A stretch of DNA of 64,000 nucleotides, taken from contig JADJHZ010000016.1 in NCBI GenBank assembly GCA_016707205.1, forward strand, positions 1 through 64,000, in the 5' to 3' direction. The position numbers and the translations under genes were made by a program. Below are positions 27,205-36,228 of the stretch, piece by piece. Positions within the stretch are counted from its first letter, which is position 1. Each line of letters begins with the position of its first letter. The DNA comes from Haliscomenobacter sp. GTDB lineage: Bacteria; Bacteroidota; Bacteroidia; Chitinophagales; Saprospiraceae. The notes under the pieces were generated by a model, which had not been told where the DNA came from, searched no databases, and worked only from the letters and a program-made list of their open reading frames with translations.

Positions 27205-28208
27205 TGGAAAATCTGCCCATCATCATTTACAACACCCCCGACGGCAAATCCAAAGTAACGCTGTTCGCCCGCGACGGCAGCGTGTGGATGAACCAAACCC
27301 AACTCGCTGAACTTTTTGACACCTCGGTGCCGAACATCAGTATGCACATAAGCAATATACTGAATGACAAAGAATTAGAAGCCGATTCAGTTATTAAGCA
27401 TTACTTAACAACTGCTGCCGACGGCAAACAATACGAAGTCGCTTTTTATGCCCTCGACATGATCCTAGCCATCGGCTTCCGGGTGCGCAGCAAACGCGGC
27501 ACACAGTTCCGGATTTGGGCCAACCAGCATCTCAAATCCTATATGATCAAGGGTTTTGTCATGGATGATGAACGGCTCAAGAACCCAGATGGCCGACCCG
27601 ACTACTTTGATGAACTGCTCGAACGCATCCGCCACATACGTGCCTCCGAAAAACGATTCTACCAAAAAGTAAAAGACCTGTTTGCCCTGAGCACTGACTA
27701 CGACCCGACCGACAAGGCCACCCAAATGTTCTTTGCCGAAACCCAAAACAAACTGCTCTACGCCGTTACCCACCAAACCGCCGCCGAACTAATCCTTGCC
27801 CGCGCCGACGCCAACCAACCCAACATGGGCCTGACCGCCTGGAAAGGCAACGTGGTGCGCAAACAGGACATCATCATCGCCAAAAACTACCTCAAACACG
27901 ACGAAATCGATACACTCAACCGCCTCGTCGTTATCTTTCTCGAAACGGCCGAACTGCGCGCCAAAAACCGGCAAAGCATCACCATGGATTTCTGGAGAGA
28001 AAATGTGGATCGCCTGCTGGAGTTTCAGGACAAAAAAATCCTGCAAAACGCCGGCTCCGTCACCCATGAATTGATGGAACAACAGGTCAAAGAAATATAC
28101 GCGCAATTTGACCAGCACCGAAAAATCGCCGAGGCCGAGGCCGCAGATGCCGAGGACATGGAAGCATTGCGTACACTCGAACAACAAATTAAAGACCAAA
28201 AAGCATAG
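27204..28208 (+). CDS. rhuM: RhuM family protein
   Basis: The start at 27204 gives MENLPIIIYNTPDGKSKVTL, the standard N-terminus of RhuM proteins; an ORF start 22 codons earlier lies inside the leader frame and is less likely. The protein has about 334 residues. It shows FARDGSVWMNQTQLAELF with an HTH-like helix pair, ALDMILAIGFRVRSKRGTQF, and the C-terminal Fic/DOC-like LILARADANQPNMGLTAW region of the family. The C-terminus is a charged helix. RhuM was named from a Salmonella pathogenicity island; its biochemical role is unknown, and homologs are often carried near mobile or defence genes. No phage or integrase gene is visible beside it. Confidence 0.85.
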   Translation: MENLPIIIYNTPDGKSKVTLFARDGSVWMNQTQLAELFDTSVPNISMHISNILNDKELEADSVIKHYLTTAADGKQYEVAFYALDMILAIGFRVRSKRGTQFRIWANQHLKSYMIKGFVMDDERLKNPDGRPDYFDELLERIRHIRASEKRFYQKVKDLFALSTDYDPTDKATQMFFAETQNKLLYAVTHQTAAELILARADANQPNMGLTAWKGNVVRKQDIIIAKNYLKHDEIDTLNRLVVIFLETAELRAKNRQSITMDFWRENVDRLLEFQDKKILQNAGSVTHELMEQQVKEIYAQFDQHRKIAEAEAADAEDMEALRTLEQQIKDQKA

Positions 28209-28293
28209 ATAGAATTATTTGAGCTTTTCATAGCTCCCGCACGGACGACGACTAAAGGTATGGCATTCCCCTATGGATACAACCTCCGGTATT

Positions 28294-28737
28294 TCACAAC
28301 CTATACCCCTTCCGAACCCCCGGCAGCAACGCCAACCCGGTAATAAGAACCCCCAGCGTGCCGTAGATGCCCTGAATGGGATAGTCCTTCCAGTACCCCA
28401 GCATAGCGATCTGCACGCCGATCCAGATCATCAGTCCGATACCGGCAATCAGGGCCAGAGACCAGCTCCAATGGTATGGCTTCAAAACGGGAAACCCCGG
28501 CAGCGGCTTTTTCGGCTTGCGGGTGATCATGCCCACTGCGGCTACCGTCGGCAACAAGCCGTTGACGAGCAATAAAATGATCCCGGGGATCAAAAAACTA
28601 GAAAAAGGCGACCCTTCGAGGATTCCGTCAGCCATTTGAATGGCTTCTCCGCTTGGGTCCGAAAGAAGCATATAGCTACCGTAATACGCGCCGAGGGCGT
28701 TGAATAAGAGCAGGATGATAAGCAGCCAGCGTAGCAT
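28294..28737 (-). CDS. small membrane protein of unknown function
   Basis: The 147-residue protein has four predicted membrane segments: MLRWLLIILLLFNALGAYYG at the N-terminus, a second near residue 45 (FLIPGIILLLVNGLLPTVAA), a third near 92 (WSLALIAGIGLMIWIGVQIA) and a fourth near 122 (GIYGTLGVLITGLALLPGV). Short loops are charged. I do not recognise a family. It is on the same strand as the two-component genes upstream but separated by 90 bp. Confidence 0.6.
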   Translation of the reverse strand: MLRWLLIILLLFNALGAYYGSYMLLSDPSGEAIQMADGILEGSPFSSFLIPGIILLLVNGLLPTVAAVGMITRKPKKPLPGFPVLKPYHWSWSLALIAGIGLMIWIGVQIAMLGYWKDYPIQGIYGTLGVLITGLALLPGVRKGYRL

Positions 28738-28826
28738 GGTGAAAGGAATTAAGGGTGAAAAAACATATCAAAGCTACGTGGAGCGAAAAAAAGTAAAGAT
28801 GATTTTGGTCATCGGGCAACTGCCGC

Positions 28827-29579
28827 TCACAACCGTTCAATCACCCCGAGCAATTCCGCTTTTTTCCCCCGCGCGACAGGCAGCGTACTCCCATCCGTCA
28901 GAACGACTTGCCCTCCATCCGAGCGGATGATCTTTCGAATGCGCTTCAGGTTGACCAGATACGATTGGTGGACCCGGAAAAAGCCGGGGTTGTTCAGGAG
29001 TTCTTCTATTTCGCGCAGCGATTTGGACACCGTGATCCGGTCGTTTTTCGCGATGCCCGGCATCACGTGGAAGGTAACGTAACTGCCGTCGGAAACGCAA
29101 TACAGGATCTCCGCAACGTCCAGCAGGATCAATTCCTGGCCTACCGGGAGGCCTATGCGGTCCGGCATGGCGACGGTTTTCAGGTACCGGGCGATGTCCA
29201 ATTGCTCCGGACGGGCGATGCTCGTTGCCTGAAGCGCTTTTTGCACGGCTTGTTTCAGCTCATCGGGGTGGATCGGCTTGAGCAGGTAATCCAGGGCGCT
29301 GAATTTGAACGCCCGCACGGCGTATTGGTCGTAGGCTGTCGTGAAGATCAACTGCATCGGGAAGTTCCCGCACCGCTGAAGAAAGTCAAACCCATTCAAA
29401 CGCGGCATTTCGATATCCAGAAAAAGCAAATCCGGCTTGATCGCTTCCAGGGCTTCCAGCGCCAGCTCGGGGTCGTTAAAAATCCCGGCAATCCGGATCT
29501 CCGGACAGTGCCGTTCCAACATGACCCGCAGCACATCGGTGCAGTGGGGCTCATCGTCAAGAAGAAAGGCGTTCATCAT
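28827..29579 (-). CDS. LytTR-type response regulator
   Basis: The 250-residue protein is the output half of the two-component system. Residues 1-120 are a receiver domain with the acidic pair DDEPH, the phospho-acceptor Asp in LLFLDIEMP, and the conserved Lys in YLLKPI. Residues 145-245 are a LytTR DNA-binding domain (YVTFHVMPGI ... FFRVHQSYLVNLKRIRKI). It overlaps the kinase gene by 23 bp, so translation is probably coupled. LytTR regulators bind direct repeats upstream of their targets; none was identified here. Confidence 0.92.
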   Translation of the reverse strand: MMNAFLLDDEPHCTDVLRVMLERHCPEIRIAGIFNDPELALEALEAIKPDLLFLDIEMPRLNGFDFLQRCGNFPMQLIFTTAYDQYAVRAFKFSALDYLLKPIHPDELKQAVQKALQATSIARPEQLDIARYLKTVAMPDRIGLPVGQELILLDVAEILYCVSDGSYVTFHVMPGIAKNDRITVSKSLREIEELLNNPGFFRVHQSYLVNLKRIRKIIRSDGGQVVLTDGSTLPVARGKKAELLGVIERL

Positions 29580-32457
29580 GGGCGTTTGTTTGAATTCGGA
29601 TCGTTACCCGGGTGCCTGCCGGAGCGCCCCCGGAGTCGTACAAATCGGTTATATCTATCTGGGCGTCCACGCCAAAAAGCCGGCGGATCAACTCCAGCCG
29701 CTCTGCGGTAACGGCAGTTCCATGCGATTTTTGGCGGCTCGCCGATTTGCTTTTCAGCTCGGCCGCCGCTTTCCGGCCAACCCCATCGTCCTGGATCTCA
29801 ATCCCAAGATCGGGACCAATCCGGAATACCCGAACCCAAAGCCTGCCGTTGGTCTTCTTTTGCATCAGCCCGTGCCAGATGGCATTTTCTACATAGGGCT
29901 GAAGGAGCAGCGGCGGAATGTCGATCTGTCCGGGAACCACCTCCGGCGCCACGTCGATCTCGTACGCAAATTTATGGTCAAACCGCATCGCTTCCAACTC
30001 GATATACAGCCGCAACGCATCCAGTTCGCGGTCGAGAGAAATCCGTTCGGTTCGGGAATGGTCCAGAATCAGGCGGATCAGGCGGGAAAACTTGGTCAGG
30101 TAATCCGACGCCGCATCCGGTTCGCTGACCAGGATAAGCCGGTTGATCGAATTGAGGCAATTAAAAATGAAATGGGGGTTCATCTGGGCGCGCAGCGCCG
30201 ACATTTCCACCTCTGCAATCCGGCGCTGAAACCCGGCTTTCATTCGCTCTTCTTTGCGGATCTGCGCTACCCTCCAGCGGTACATTCCCCATCCTATGCT
30301 GCCTGCCCCGGCAAGGAGCAACAGCAAAAACCACCAGGTCTGCCAGAAAGGAGGCGCGATGACCAGATTCAACCGGTATCCCGGTTGGTTCCATTGCCCG
30401 TTGCGCCCCGACCGGATCAATAACCGGTATTTTCCAGGGGGCACGTTGGTATAGGCCCCTCTACCCTCCCGGCCTGCCAAGACCCATGAGGGGTCGAATC
30501 CAACCAACTGGTAGGCATATTCAATTTTTCCAGGTGAGAAAAAGTTAGCTGAGGAAAATTCAAAATCAAAAAAGTTATCTTTCCAGGACAATTTCAGACC
30601 GGGGTTTCTCAGCGGGCGCAAGGGGTTCACCCGGCTTAGACCGGCAACGCGGAAGTCAGATAGCAATATCCGCGAATCCCCGGGTTGTATAAGCACGCTA
30701 TCCGGATGAAAGGCGTACACTCCGCGTTCCGTGCTGAACAGGATTTCCCCGCCGCGCCCGGTCCGGATCTGGCCTTGAGGGGGTTCCTGAGGAAGCCCCT
30801 CCTCGGAGTCAAAAAGCTGGAACCGCCGGGACGCTGGATCCCGGCAAATTAGTCCCCGGGAAGTTGCCAACCAAAGCCTTCCGGCCGGATCGGCGGTTAT
30901 TCCAAGGATCCGGCTAGACGGCAACCCTTCGCGAAGGCCGTAGGTATCAAAAGCGCTGTTGCCCGGCCCTCCGGCAAACCCGGAAATTCCGCCGGGGTCG
31001 GTAGCTGCCCAAAGCCGCCCGTTGGGGTCCAGGCACAAATCCGGGATAATAAACGCCCCGAGCGAATGGCGGGGGTCGGTTTCGTCGTGCTCGTAATGAA
31101 CAAACCGGTCCTTCGTTTCGTCGTAAAGGAAAAGTCCGTAATCTTCGGTACCAATCCAAAGCCGCTTTTGAGTAGGATCGGCGAGCATATGCCAGGGCGC
31201 AAGAGAGATGAAGCCTTGCGATTCCAAGGGCTTGGACCATAACCGGGTAGCCGGATCGTAAATAAACACCCCCTCCTGGTCATTGCCAAACCAATACCTC
31301 CCCCGGCTGTCCTCCGCCATGGTGCGAAACGTGGAAGGCTGGCGGCCAAACCACAGGCTATCCGGAACGGGAAAGGGAGATAAACGCCCCGTGGCGGGGT
31401 CCACCTGGAAAAGCTGCCGTTCGCCCCCAACCCAAATCATTCCCTTTCGGTCTTCGTATACCATGACCGCACGCCGGCCAGGGATGGAAACCGTTTTGAT
31501 CACTTCTTGATTTTCGACAAAAACCAGCCGGTTAGCATGGACATCAAGGATCAGTCGTAGAGGCAGCTTGCGCAAGTCGAGCATGTGGAAAGCCGGATAG
31601 GTCGATTCCTCCGGCGCTACCTTCCCCGGACGAATCCCTTCCAGTTGGCGGATGCGGGCAGCATACCCTTCATATCGCCACAGGCCTTTGGCGCCTCCCA
31701 ACCACCACGCTCCGTGAGCATCCGGGAAAGAAATGGCCGCATCGGCGCCCTCCGGCAAGGCTACGCCCAGCCTGGGGGACGGAATTTCCCGGGAGCGGTG
31801 ATGCGCAAATTCCAGCCGCCTCAGATCGAACGAAAACAGGCCGATGTTCGCGAACAGCCAGATCTCGTGCGCTGATTTAGGCTCTATCCGCTCGATGGTC
31901 CGGTACTCTTTATTCGCGGTGGACGGCAGCGCCTGAGCGGCATAGGATTTCCAGGGATAAGCAGTAAATTTTCCGGTTGGGGGATCAAAACAGGTCAAAT
32001 CCCGGTTGTCGCAAGCCAGCCAAACGCGGTCCAGGGAATCAACCCACAAGTGGTTGACCCAGGAATTGGGGAGCGATCCATTATCCCTCCCGGTATTTTT
32101 CCATATCCGGAACGTTTGGGTCTTGGGGTCAAAACAATTCAACCCATTGGCGGTGGCAATCCAAAGGCGCTGACGGCTGTCCTCCGCGATGGCGAAGATC
32201 GATTCATGGCTGACGGAACGGCCGGGGTGGTCCGGATCGGGCAAATACGTCGTGAAGGTGCGGCCGTCAAAGCGGTTGAGGCCAAAGGCGGTACCCACCC
32301 AAAGCCACCCCTCGCGGTCGCGCCAGATACATTGCACCCGGCGGTCGCTCAGCCCGTCTTTTTCAGTATACGTACGAAAGAACCGGGAAGTCTCCTGGGC
32401 CTGGACCCCCGTACCAAAAACGAAAAGGCACCAAACCCAAAAGGCCGTTTTTGCCAT
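29557..32457 (-). CDS. sensor histidine kinase with beta-propeller periplasmic sensor
   Basis: The 966-residue protein has a signal peptide (ending GTGVQAQ), two seven-bladed propellers built from Reg_prop repeats (for example REGWLWVGTAFGLNRFDG, SRQRLWIATANGLNCFDP), a Y_Y_Y immunoglobulin-like domain (about 640-710), one membrane segment (TWWFLLLLLAGAGSIGWGMY) and a LytS-type kinase. The phospho-acceptor is the His in LRAQMNPHFIFNCLNSINR; ATP-binding motifs are PLLLQPYVENAIWHGL and DDGVGRKA. It resembles the sensor half of Bacteroidota hybrid systems but is split from its regulator. Its start overlaps the lipocalin stop by one base (TAATG). Ligands of relatives are often glycan fragments; here the ligand is unknown. 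Confidence 0.92.
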   Translation of the reverse strand: MAKTAFWVWCLFVFGTGVQAQETSRFFRTYTEKDGLSDRRVQCIWRDREGWLWVGTAFGLNRFDGRTFTTYLPDPDHPGRSVSHESIFAIAEDSRQRLWIATANGLNCFDPKTQTFRIWKNTGRDNGSLPNSWVNHLWVDSLDRVWLACDNRDLTCFDPPTGKFTAYPWKSYAAQALPSTANKEYRTIERIEPKSAHEIWLFANIGLFSFDLRRLEFAHHRSREIPSPRLGVALPEGADAAISFPDAHGAWWLGGAKGLWRYEGYAARIRQLEGIRPGKVAPEESTYPAFHMLDLRKLPLRLILDVHANRLVFVENQEVIKTVSIPGRRAVMVYEDRKGMIWVGGERQLFQVDPATGRLSPFPVPDSLWFGRQPSTFRTMAEDSRGRYWFGNDQEGVFIYDPATRLWSKPLESQGFISLAPWHMLADPTQKRLWIGTEDYGLFLYDETKDRFVHYEHDETDPRHSLGAFIIPDLCLDPNGRLWAATDPGGISGFAGGPGNSAFDTYGLREGLPSSRILGITADPAGRLWLATSRGLICRDPASRRFQLFDSEEGLPQEPPQGQIRTGRGGEILFSTERGVYAFHPDSVLIQPGDSRILLSDFRVAGLSRVNPLRPLRNPGLKLSWKDNFFDFEFSSANFFSPGKIEYAYQLVGFDPSWVLAGREGRGAYTNVPPGKYRLLIRSGRNGQWNQPGYRLNLVIAPPFWQTWWFLLLLLAGAGSIGWGMYRWRVAQIRKEERMKAGFQRRIAEVEMSALRAQMNPHFIFNCLNSINRLILVSEPDAASDYLTKFSRLIRLILDHSRTERISLDRELDALRLYIELEAMRFDHKFAYEIDVAPEVVPGQIDIPPLLLQPYVENAIWHGLMQKKTNGRLWVRVFRIGPDLGIEIQDDGVGRKAAAELKSKSASRQKSHGTAVTAERLELIRRLFGVDAQIDITDLYDSGGAPAGTRVTIRIQTNAHDERLSS

Positions 32458-32942
32458 TATACTTTTTTATGCACGACGCGCAGGTGTTTGGCCTTGGTAG
32501 GGTTTGGGTAATCGGGATTGTCCGCATAATTAAAATCCCAGATCATGGTATCTCCCTGAAATTTAATTAAGTAAACGGAAGGCGGAAAATCCGGAATGGA
32601 CGGAGTTTTCACCGTCAGCTTATTGCCTACCAGGGTGTACTGTGCATCGGCATACAATTTAGCAACCGGTTTCATGGCGGTCAAACAATCCGGCGGAATA
32701 ATTGTCTTTAGCACCCCGGAAGCGGTGAATTCATAGACGATCGAGGCCACGCAAGGCATTTCTTCTTCCATGAAGGGCTGGACGTCGGTCGCCACTCCGT
32801 CCGCTTCCGTGAGGATGGCCGAGGTGCGTTTCCATTTGCCTGCGATCGATTGGGCGGCGCCTTCTGCGGGCAAGCCGATCCAGCCCATGAGCAAAGCGAT
32901 TCCACAAAACAGGAGGCGGTGGTGGTTGGTGGTTTTTTTCAT
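32457..32942 (-). CDS. lipocalin-like secreted protein
   Basis: The 161-residue protein has an N-terminal signal region (MKKTTNHHRLLFCGIALLMG) and a lipocalin-like barrel starting IAGKWKRTSAILTEADG, the G-x-W signature on the first strand. Two cysteines (EMPC and PPDC) may form a disulfide. It overlaps the upstream gene by 4 bp (ATGA) and the kinase start by one base, so it is part of the same message. It could present a small ligand to the sensor kinase; that is inference. Confidence 0.7.
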   Translation of the reverse strand: MKKTTNHHRLLFCGIALLMGWIGLPAEGAAQSIAGKWKRTSAILTEADGVATDVQPFMEEEMPCVASIVYEFTASGVLKTIIPPDCLTAMKPVAKLYADAQYTLVGNKLTVKTPSIPDFPPSVYLIKFQGDTMIWDFNYADNPDYPNPTKAKHLRVVHKKV

Positions 32943-33559
32943 TTTTTTCGCTTAAAAACGATTTGGGTGGTGTAATCGTGGCGCGGATCTGAGCTGTCCG
33001 AAAAGCTCGACCCCTGCGCAGTAAAATAGGCGAAACCGGTTCGAAAGCGCATTTGGTTTTCATCCCAATGGCCGGAATCGGCCAGGTTGAGGCAAAAGTT
33101 GGGTTGCAGACGCTTGGCTTCGTCTTCGGCGCCAAAGCCCAATTTAAACTGGTGGTAGTCGTCTTCCTTCACCGACCCGGAAAGCACGTAGCGTTCCGTT
33201 CCCAGTTTGCTGGTTACGGTGGCTACCCCGTCGAAGAGCCGTTTTTCTTTCCGGCCGCCCAGCCCGCCCCGGGTGCGCCGGCGGTTGCTTCTGTTTGCTT
33301 TTTTCCTGCGTTCTTTATCGGTCAGGGGTTCAACAATTTCCAATTCAATGGTTTTAGCAATCCCGTCGGGATCGGTGAAGCTGCCTTGCCAGGTTCCGAC
33401 CAGCAAAGGCGCATCTTTGTCGCGATTATACGCCCATGGGCGGTCGCGGTAATCGGCCCAGAGGCTGAATTGGTAATTGCATTGGTAGACGCCAAAGCTC
33501 ATCAGGACCAGAAGGACAAGAATGCCGAGAGCTTTTATACGAATAGAAGAAGCGCTCAT
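32939..33559 (-). CDS. membrane-anchored hypothetical protein
   Basis: The 206-residue protein has one N-terminal membrane segment (IKALGILVLLVLMSFGVYQC), followed by an exported domain with VGTWQGSFTDPDG, a beta-barrel-like opening, a basic insertion (RRKKANRSNRRRTRGG) and a C-terminal run of strands. The GTWxG start suggests a calycin-like domain related in shape to the lipocalin encoded next. I do not recognise the family. It lies 12 bp after the beta-helix gene. Confidence 0.55.
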   Translation of the reverse strand: MSASSIRIKALGILVLLVLMSFGVYQCNYQFSLWADYRDRPWAYNRDKDAPLLVGTWQGSFTDPDGIAKTIELEIVEPLTDKERRKKANRSNRRRTRGGLGGRKEKRLFDGVATVTSKLGTERYVLSGSVKEDDYHQFKLGFGAEDEAKRLQPNFCLNLADSGHWDENQMRFRTGFAYFTAQGSSFSDSSDPRHDYTTQIVFKRKK

Positions 33560-33571
33560 AAGAATATGGAA

Positions 33572-35212
33572 TTAAGGTTTAAGAAATAACCTGCTTGCCC
33601 CGGCGACTTTTACCCAATAGGCTCCCGGAGGCAACCCGGTAAGCAGCCAATCCAGCGTTTGTTCTCCTTTATCGAAGTTGATATGCTTCTGAAGGAGTAC
33701 TTGTCCGGAAGCAGAAATGATTTGGATCATGGTCTGGACAGCTTGAGGAAGCTGGACTTCCAGGCGCAGGGTATTATCCTGGACGGGATTTTGCCGGATA
33801 TGGACGTGTGCCCCCAACGATCCGAAGACCGGGGAAAGACCCGAGACCACGCCAAACTCGTCGGCGCCGATGTCGGGCCGGTTGTCCCTAAGCCCACCTT
33901 CCCGGTCGTGAGTAACGAGTGCGATGGCGGTCGCGCTGTTGATGCATGGGCTATCGCCCAAAAGCCGGCCATTGGCGTCTACTTTGGGGTCGGCGCCCAA
34001 GCTATGCGTGTCGGTTCCGTTCTGGGTTTTCCATTGGCTTAAGCTAAGGTCTTCCCAAGTAATGGAATCGTTGAGAAAAACGGGGGGAGTCCCCGTCCGG
34101 AAGTACGCGTTGTAATCCAGGGTATTTGATTTCGATCCTGCATTTTCCCGAATCCGGCACACGGGCTGGCTTTGACCGGCCGCCTGAATAAAGATATTAT
34201 TAAAAATTTTGGCCCCCTGGTTGCGGGGACGCGCCGAACGGGTATCGCTGAGCCAGACGTCTCCGGTATTCAAAAACAGGGAAGCCATTTCGGCCTTTGC
34301 CCCGTTGATCACCGTGTTGTGGTAGATCTGGGCATTCTTGGCGCCCCACAACCCGATACCCGCGTGCCCGGTGTTCATGATCAGGTTGTTCAACACCAGG
34401 CCATCCAGGCTTTCGTGGTATTCCGGGTTGGATTGGGTGTCAAACCACTCGGCATCGGTATAAAACCCCAGGTAAATCCCCCCCTCGCCGCAATTGGCGA
34501 TTACATTTCCTTCGATCCGGCAGTTTCGGGCGCCTCCTTTTGCATAAACCCCGGTAGTAGCAATGTCGTGGATATAACATCCCTTCACCAGCATATCCGG
34601 GGCATTGACATTGTCAATACCTTCGGCATTAAAGTCCAGGAGCGCGCCCGGGCCCTTGCCGGTATTGTAAATTTCGCACTGGAGGATTTGAATTCCCTTG
34701 CAAGCAGGAGTCAATTTAATGGCGTCGCGTCCCGTATCGTGAATAATGCAATTCCGCACCGTCACGTGGCTGACTCCTTTCCGCTTGGCGAAAGGCACGC
34801 TGTAGTCCCAGTCCCAGTTGGTTTCGAATTTCAACCCGTAATAGTACCCCCCGATGATTTCCAGCCGTTCCAGCGTTCCTCCAACGGTTTCCGGCTCGTT
34901 GTACCAGATGCAGGAACTGATGTCCTCCACGTTCGTCACGGCGCGGATAACGGCCCATTCCCCGGCATACGACCGGATGGTCAGGTTGCTTTTGTTTATC
35001 CGGATTTCGGTGGAGACGTATTGCCCTCCGCGCAGCTCAATGGTGTCGCCGGGCGCAGCGGCATCTATAGCTTTGGTCAGCGATTTAAAAGGCGCCGCCA
35101 GAGTACCCGCGTGGTTGTCGTTTCCGCTTGGAGAGACATACCATTTGGCGCCTGCCCAACTGGAGTGGAATGCCAGAGCCAACAAAAAAAGAGTGAAGAA
35201 AATCGTTCGCAT
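33572..35212 (-). CDS. secreted right-handed beta-helix protein with T9SS sorting domain
   Basis: The 546-residue protein has a signal peptide (MRTIFFTLFLLALAFHSSWA), a DUF1565-like opening (WYVSPSGNDNHAGTLAAPFK), parallel beta-helix repeats typical of pectate lyase-like and polysaccharide-binding proteins (about 40-400, e.g. VTVRNCIIHDTGRDAIKL), a DNRPDIGADEFG end motif, and a C-terminal T9SS type A domain (IRQNPVQDNTLRLEVQL ... PPGAYWVKV). It would be exported through the outer membrane. Acting as a polysaccharide lyase or binding protein is plausible, but no catalytic residues can be named. It is the first gene of the operon ending with the response regulator. Confidence 0.8.
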   Translation of the reverse strand: MRTIFFTLFLLALAFHSSWAGAKWYVSPSGNDNHAGTLAAPFKSLTKAIDAAAPGDTIELRGGQYVSTEIRINKSNLTIRSYAGEWAVIRAVTNVEDISSCIWYNEPETVGGTLERLEIIGGYYYGLKFETNWDWDYSVPFAKRKGVSHVTVRNCIIHDTGRDAIKLTPACKGIQILQCEIYNTGKGPGALLDFNAEGIDNVNAPDMLVKGCYIHDIATTGVYAKGGARNCRIEGNVIANCGEGGIYLGFYTDAEWFDTQSNPEYHESLDGLVLNNLIMNTGHAGIGLWGAKNAQIYHNTVINGAKAEMASLFLNTGDVWLSDTRSARPRNQGAKIFNNIFIQAAGQSQPVCRIRENAGSKSNTLDYNAYFRTGTPPVFLNDSITWEDLSLSQWKTQNGTDTHSLGADPKVDANGRLLGDSPCINSATAIALVTHDREGGLRDNRPDIGADEFGVVSGLSPVFGSLGAHVHIRQNPVQDNTLRLEVQLPQAVQTMIQIISASGQVLLQKHINFDKGEQTLDWLLTGLPPGAYWVKVAGASRLFLKP

Positions 35213-35459
35213 GGACGTTTGTTCGTTACTGGAATGGTGTTCCTTTTACGCTCCGAAATTCGGGGATCGCACAGCATATTCCCCAGGGCAATTTGCAATT
35301 GGCGCATTTGGGTTTGTATTTCGCAAAGTAAAGCAACCTAGGCGGCCAGGGGCAAGAATGGTCTTTTGAGACAGGTCCCCTCGTTCAAAAAATGTCAGTA
35401 GTGCGCATATTGATCCAACCTCCTTACCTTTGAGGGCAAGACGACCTAACACCTTGCAC

Positions 35460-35606
35460 ATGAAAACGCACCTGATCCGAAATCTGGGAGGATTACTCCT
35501 GCTGTCCAGTTTGTATGGAGGTATCCATTATCCGATGGGCAACGAGCAGGGTTTAAGCCAGGGGGTTTCCGTGGGAAGAGAAGTATTGAAATTGCGTTTT
35601 GAATAG
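35460..35606 (+). CDS. possible 48-aa secreted peptide
   Basis: A short frame starts MKTHLIRNLGGLLLLSSLYG, which looks like a signal peptide or membrane anchor, and ends LKLRFE. Upstream at 35425-35432 lies TACCTTTG, a match to the Bacteroidota -7 element TAnnTTTG, at a workable distance. Together these make a small gene possible, but there is no homology and no good -33 element. Confidence 0.3.
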   Translation: MKTHLIRNLGGLLLLSSLYGGIHYPMGNEQGLSQGVSVGREVLKLRFE

Positions 35607-35654
35607 GCTAAGCTCAATCAGGCTGCTTAATTCAAGAAATAAAATTCAAAGTCA

Positions 35655-36164
35655 ATGCTTTTCGCTATTTTCCAAAGGAATACCAAATCCAACGCCGTGA
35701 ATTCTTCAATCACCTTCATTGGCCTTTTATGCCTTGGACTATGCCCATTGCCTGGAACCTCGCAACAACCGGTTCCCCCTAATCCAGACACATCGATCAT
35801 TCGGTTTGCTTCTCATACCATACCGCAATTCCGGGGAGGAGACAAAAGGATGAAAAGCATTATTGAAGAAAATATGCAGTATCCTAAATCCGCCCGCAAA
35901 GACCGGGTTGGCGGCCGCGTTGTGGTACAATTTGTGATTGACACTACGGGCGATGTCGCAGATATCCGGACCGTGGAGAGCGTCCGGGAAGATATCGATC
36001 AGGAGGCCATGCGCCTCATTTCCCTGCTCAAAGGCTGGACTCCCGGAACGATGGACGGAAAAAAAGTCCGCGTACAATACCAGTTGCCGCTTAACTTCTA
36101 CCCGGATAACAAGTGGAAAAAAGCGTACCAGGAAGCGAAAGCCAGAGAAGGGATAGCCCATTAG
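35655..36164 (+). CDS. TonB C-terminal domain protein
   Basis: The 169-residue protein has an N-terminal hydrophobic segment (SSITFIGLLCLGLCPL, possibly a signal anchor) and a TonB_C domain (about 60-150): MQYPKSARKDRVGGRVVVQF, IDTTGDVADIRTVES, IDQEAMRLISLLKGWTPG. It lacks the long Pro-rich spanning region of true TonB, so it is one of the short energy-transducer-like proteins common in Bacteroidota. It precedes the large barrel gene by 64 bp on the same strand, and the two may work together. Confidence 0.75.
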   Translation: MLFAIFQRNTKSNAVNSSITFIGLLCLGLCPLPGTSQQPVPPNPDTSIIRFASHTIPQFRGGDKRMKSIIEENMQYPKSARKDRVGGRVVVQFVIDTTGDVADIRTVESVREDIDQEAMRLISLLKGWTPGTMDGKKVRVQYQLPLNFYPDNKWKKAYQEAKAREGIAH

Positions 36165-36228
36165 GGCGAAATGGGAACCGAAAATTAGCCGGTTCAAACA
36201 GATTGATGGAAGGTTAGAAGACCAGTAG

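Noticed and set aside
29437..30423. A 328-codon plus-strand frame across the regulator and kinase genes
   Set aside because: It is antisense to the LytTR regulator and kinase core, whose motifs are unambiguous, and has no domain of its own.
34172..35341. A 389-codon plus-strand frame over the beta-helix gene
   Set aside because: It is antisense to a gene with signal peptide, beta-helix repeats and T9SS domain; the predicted product has low complexity and no family.
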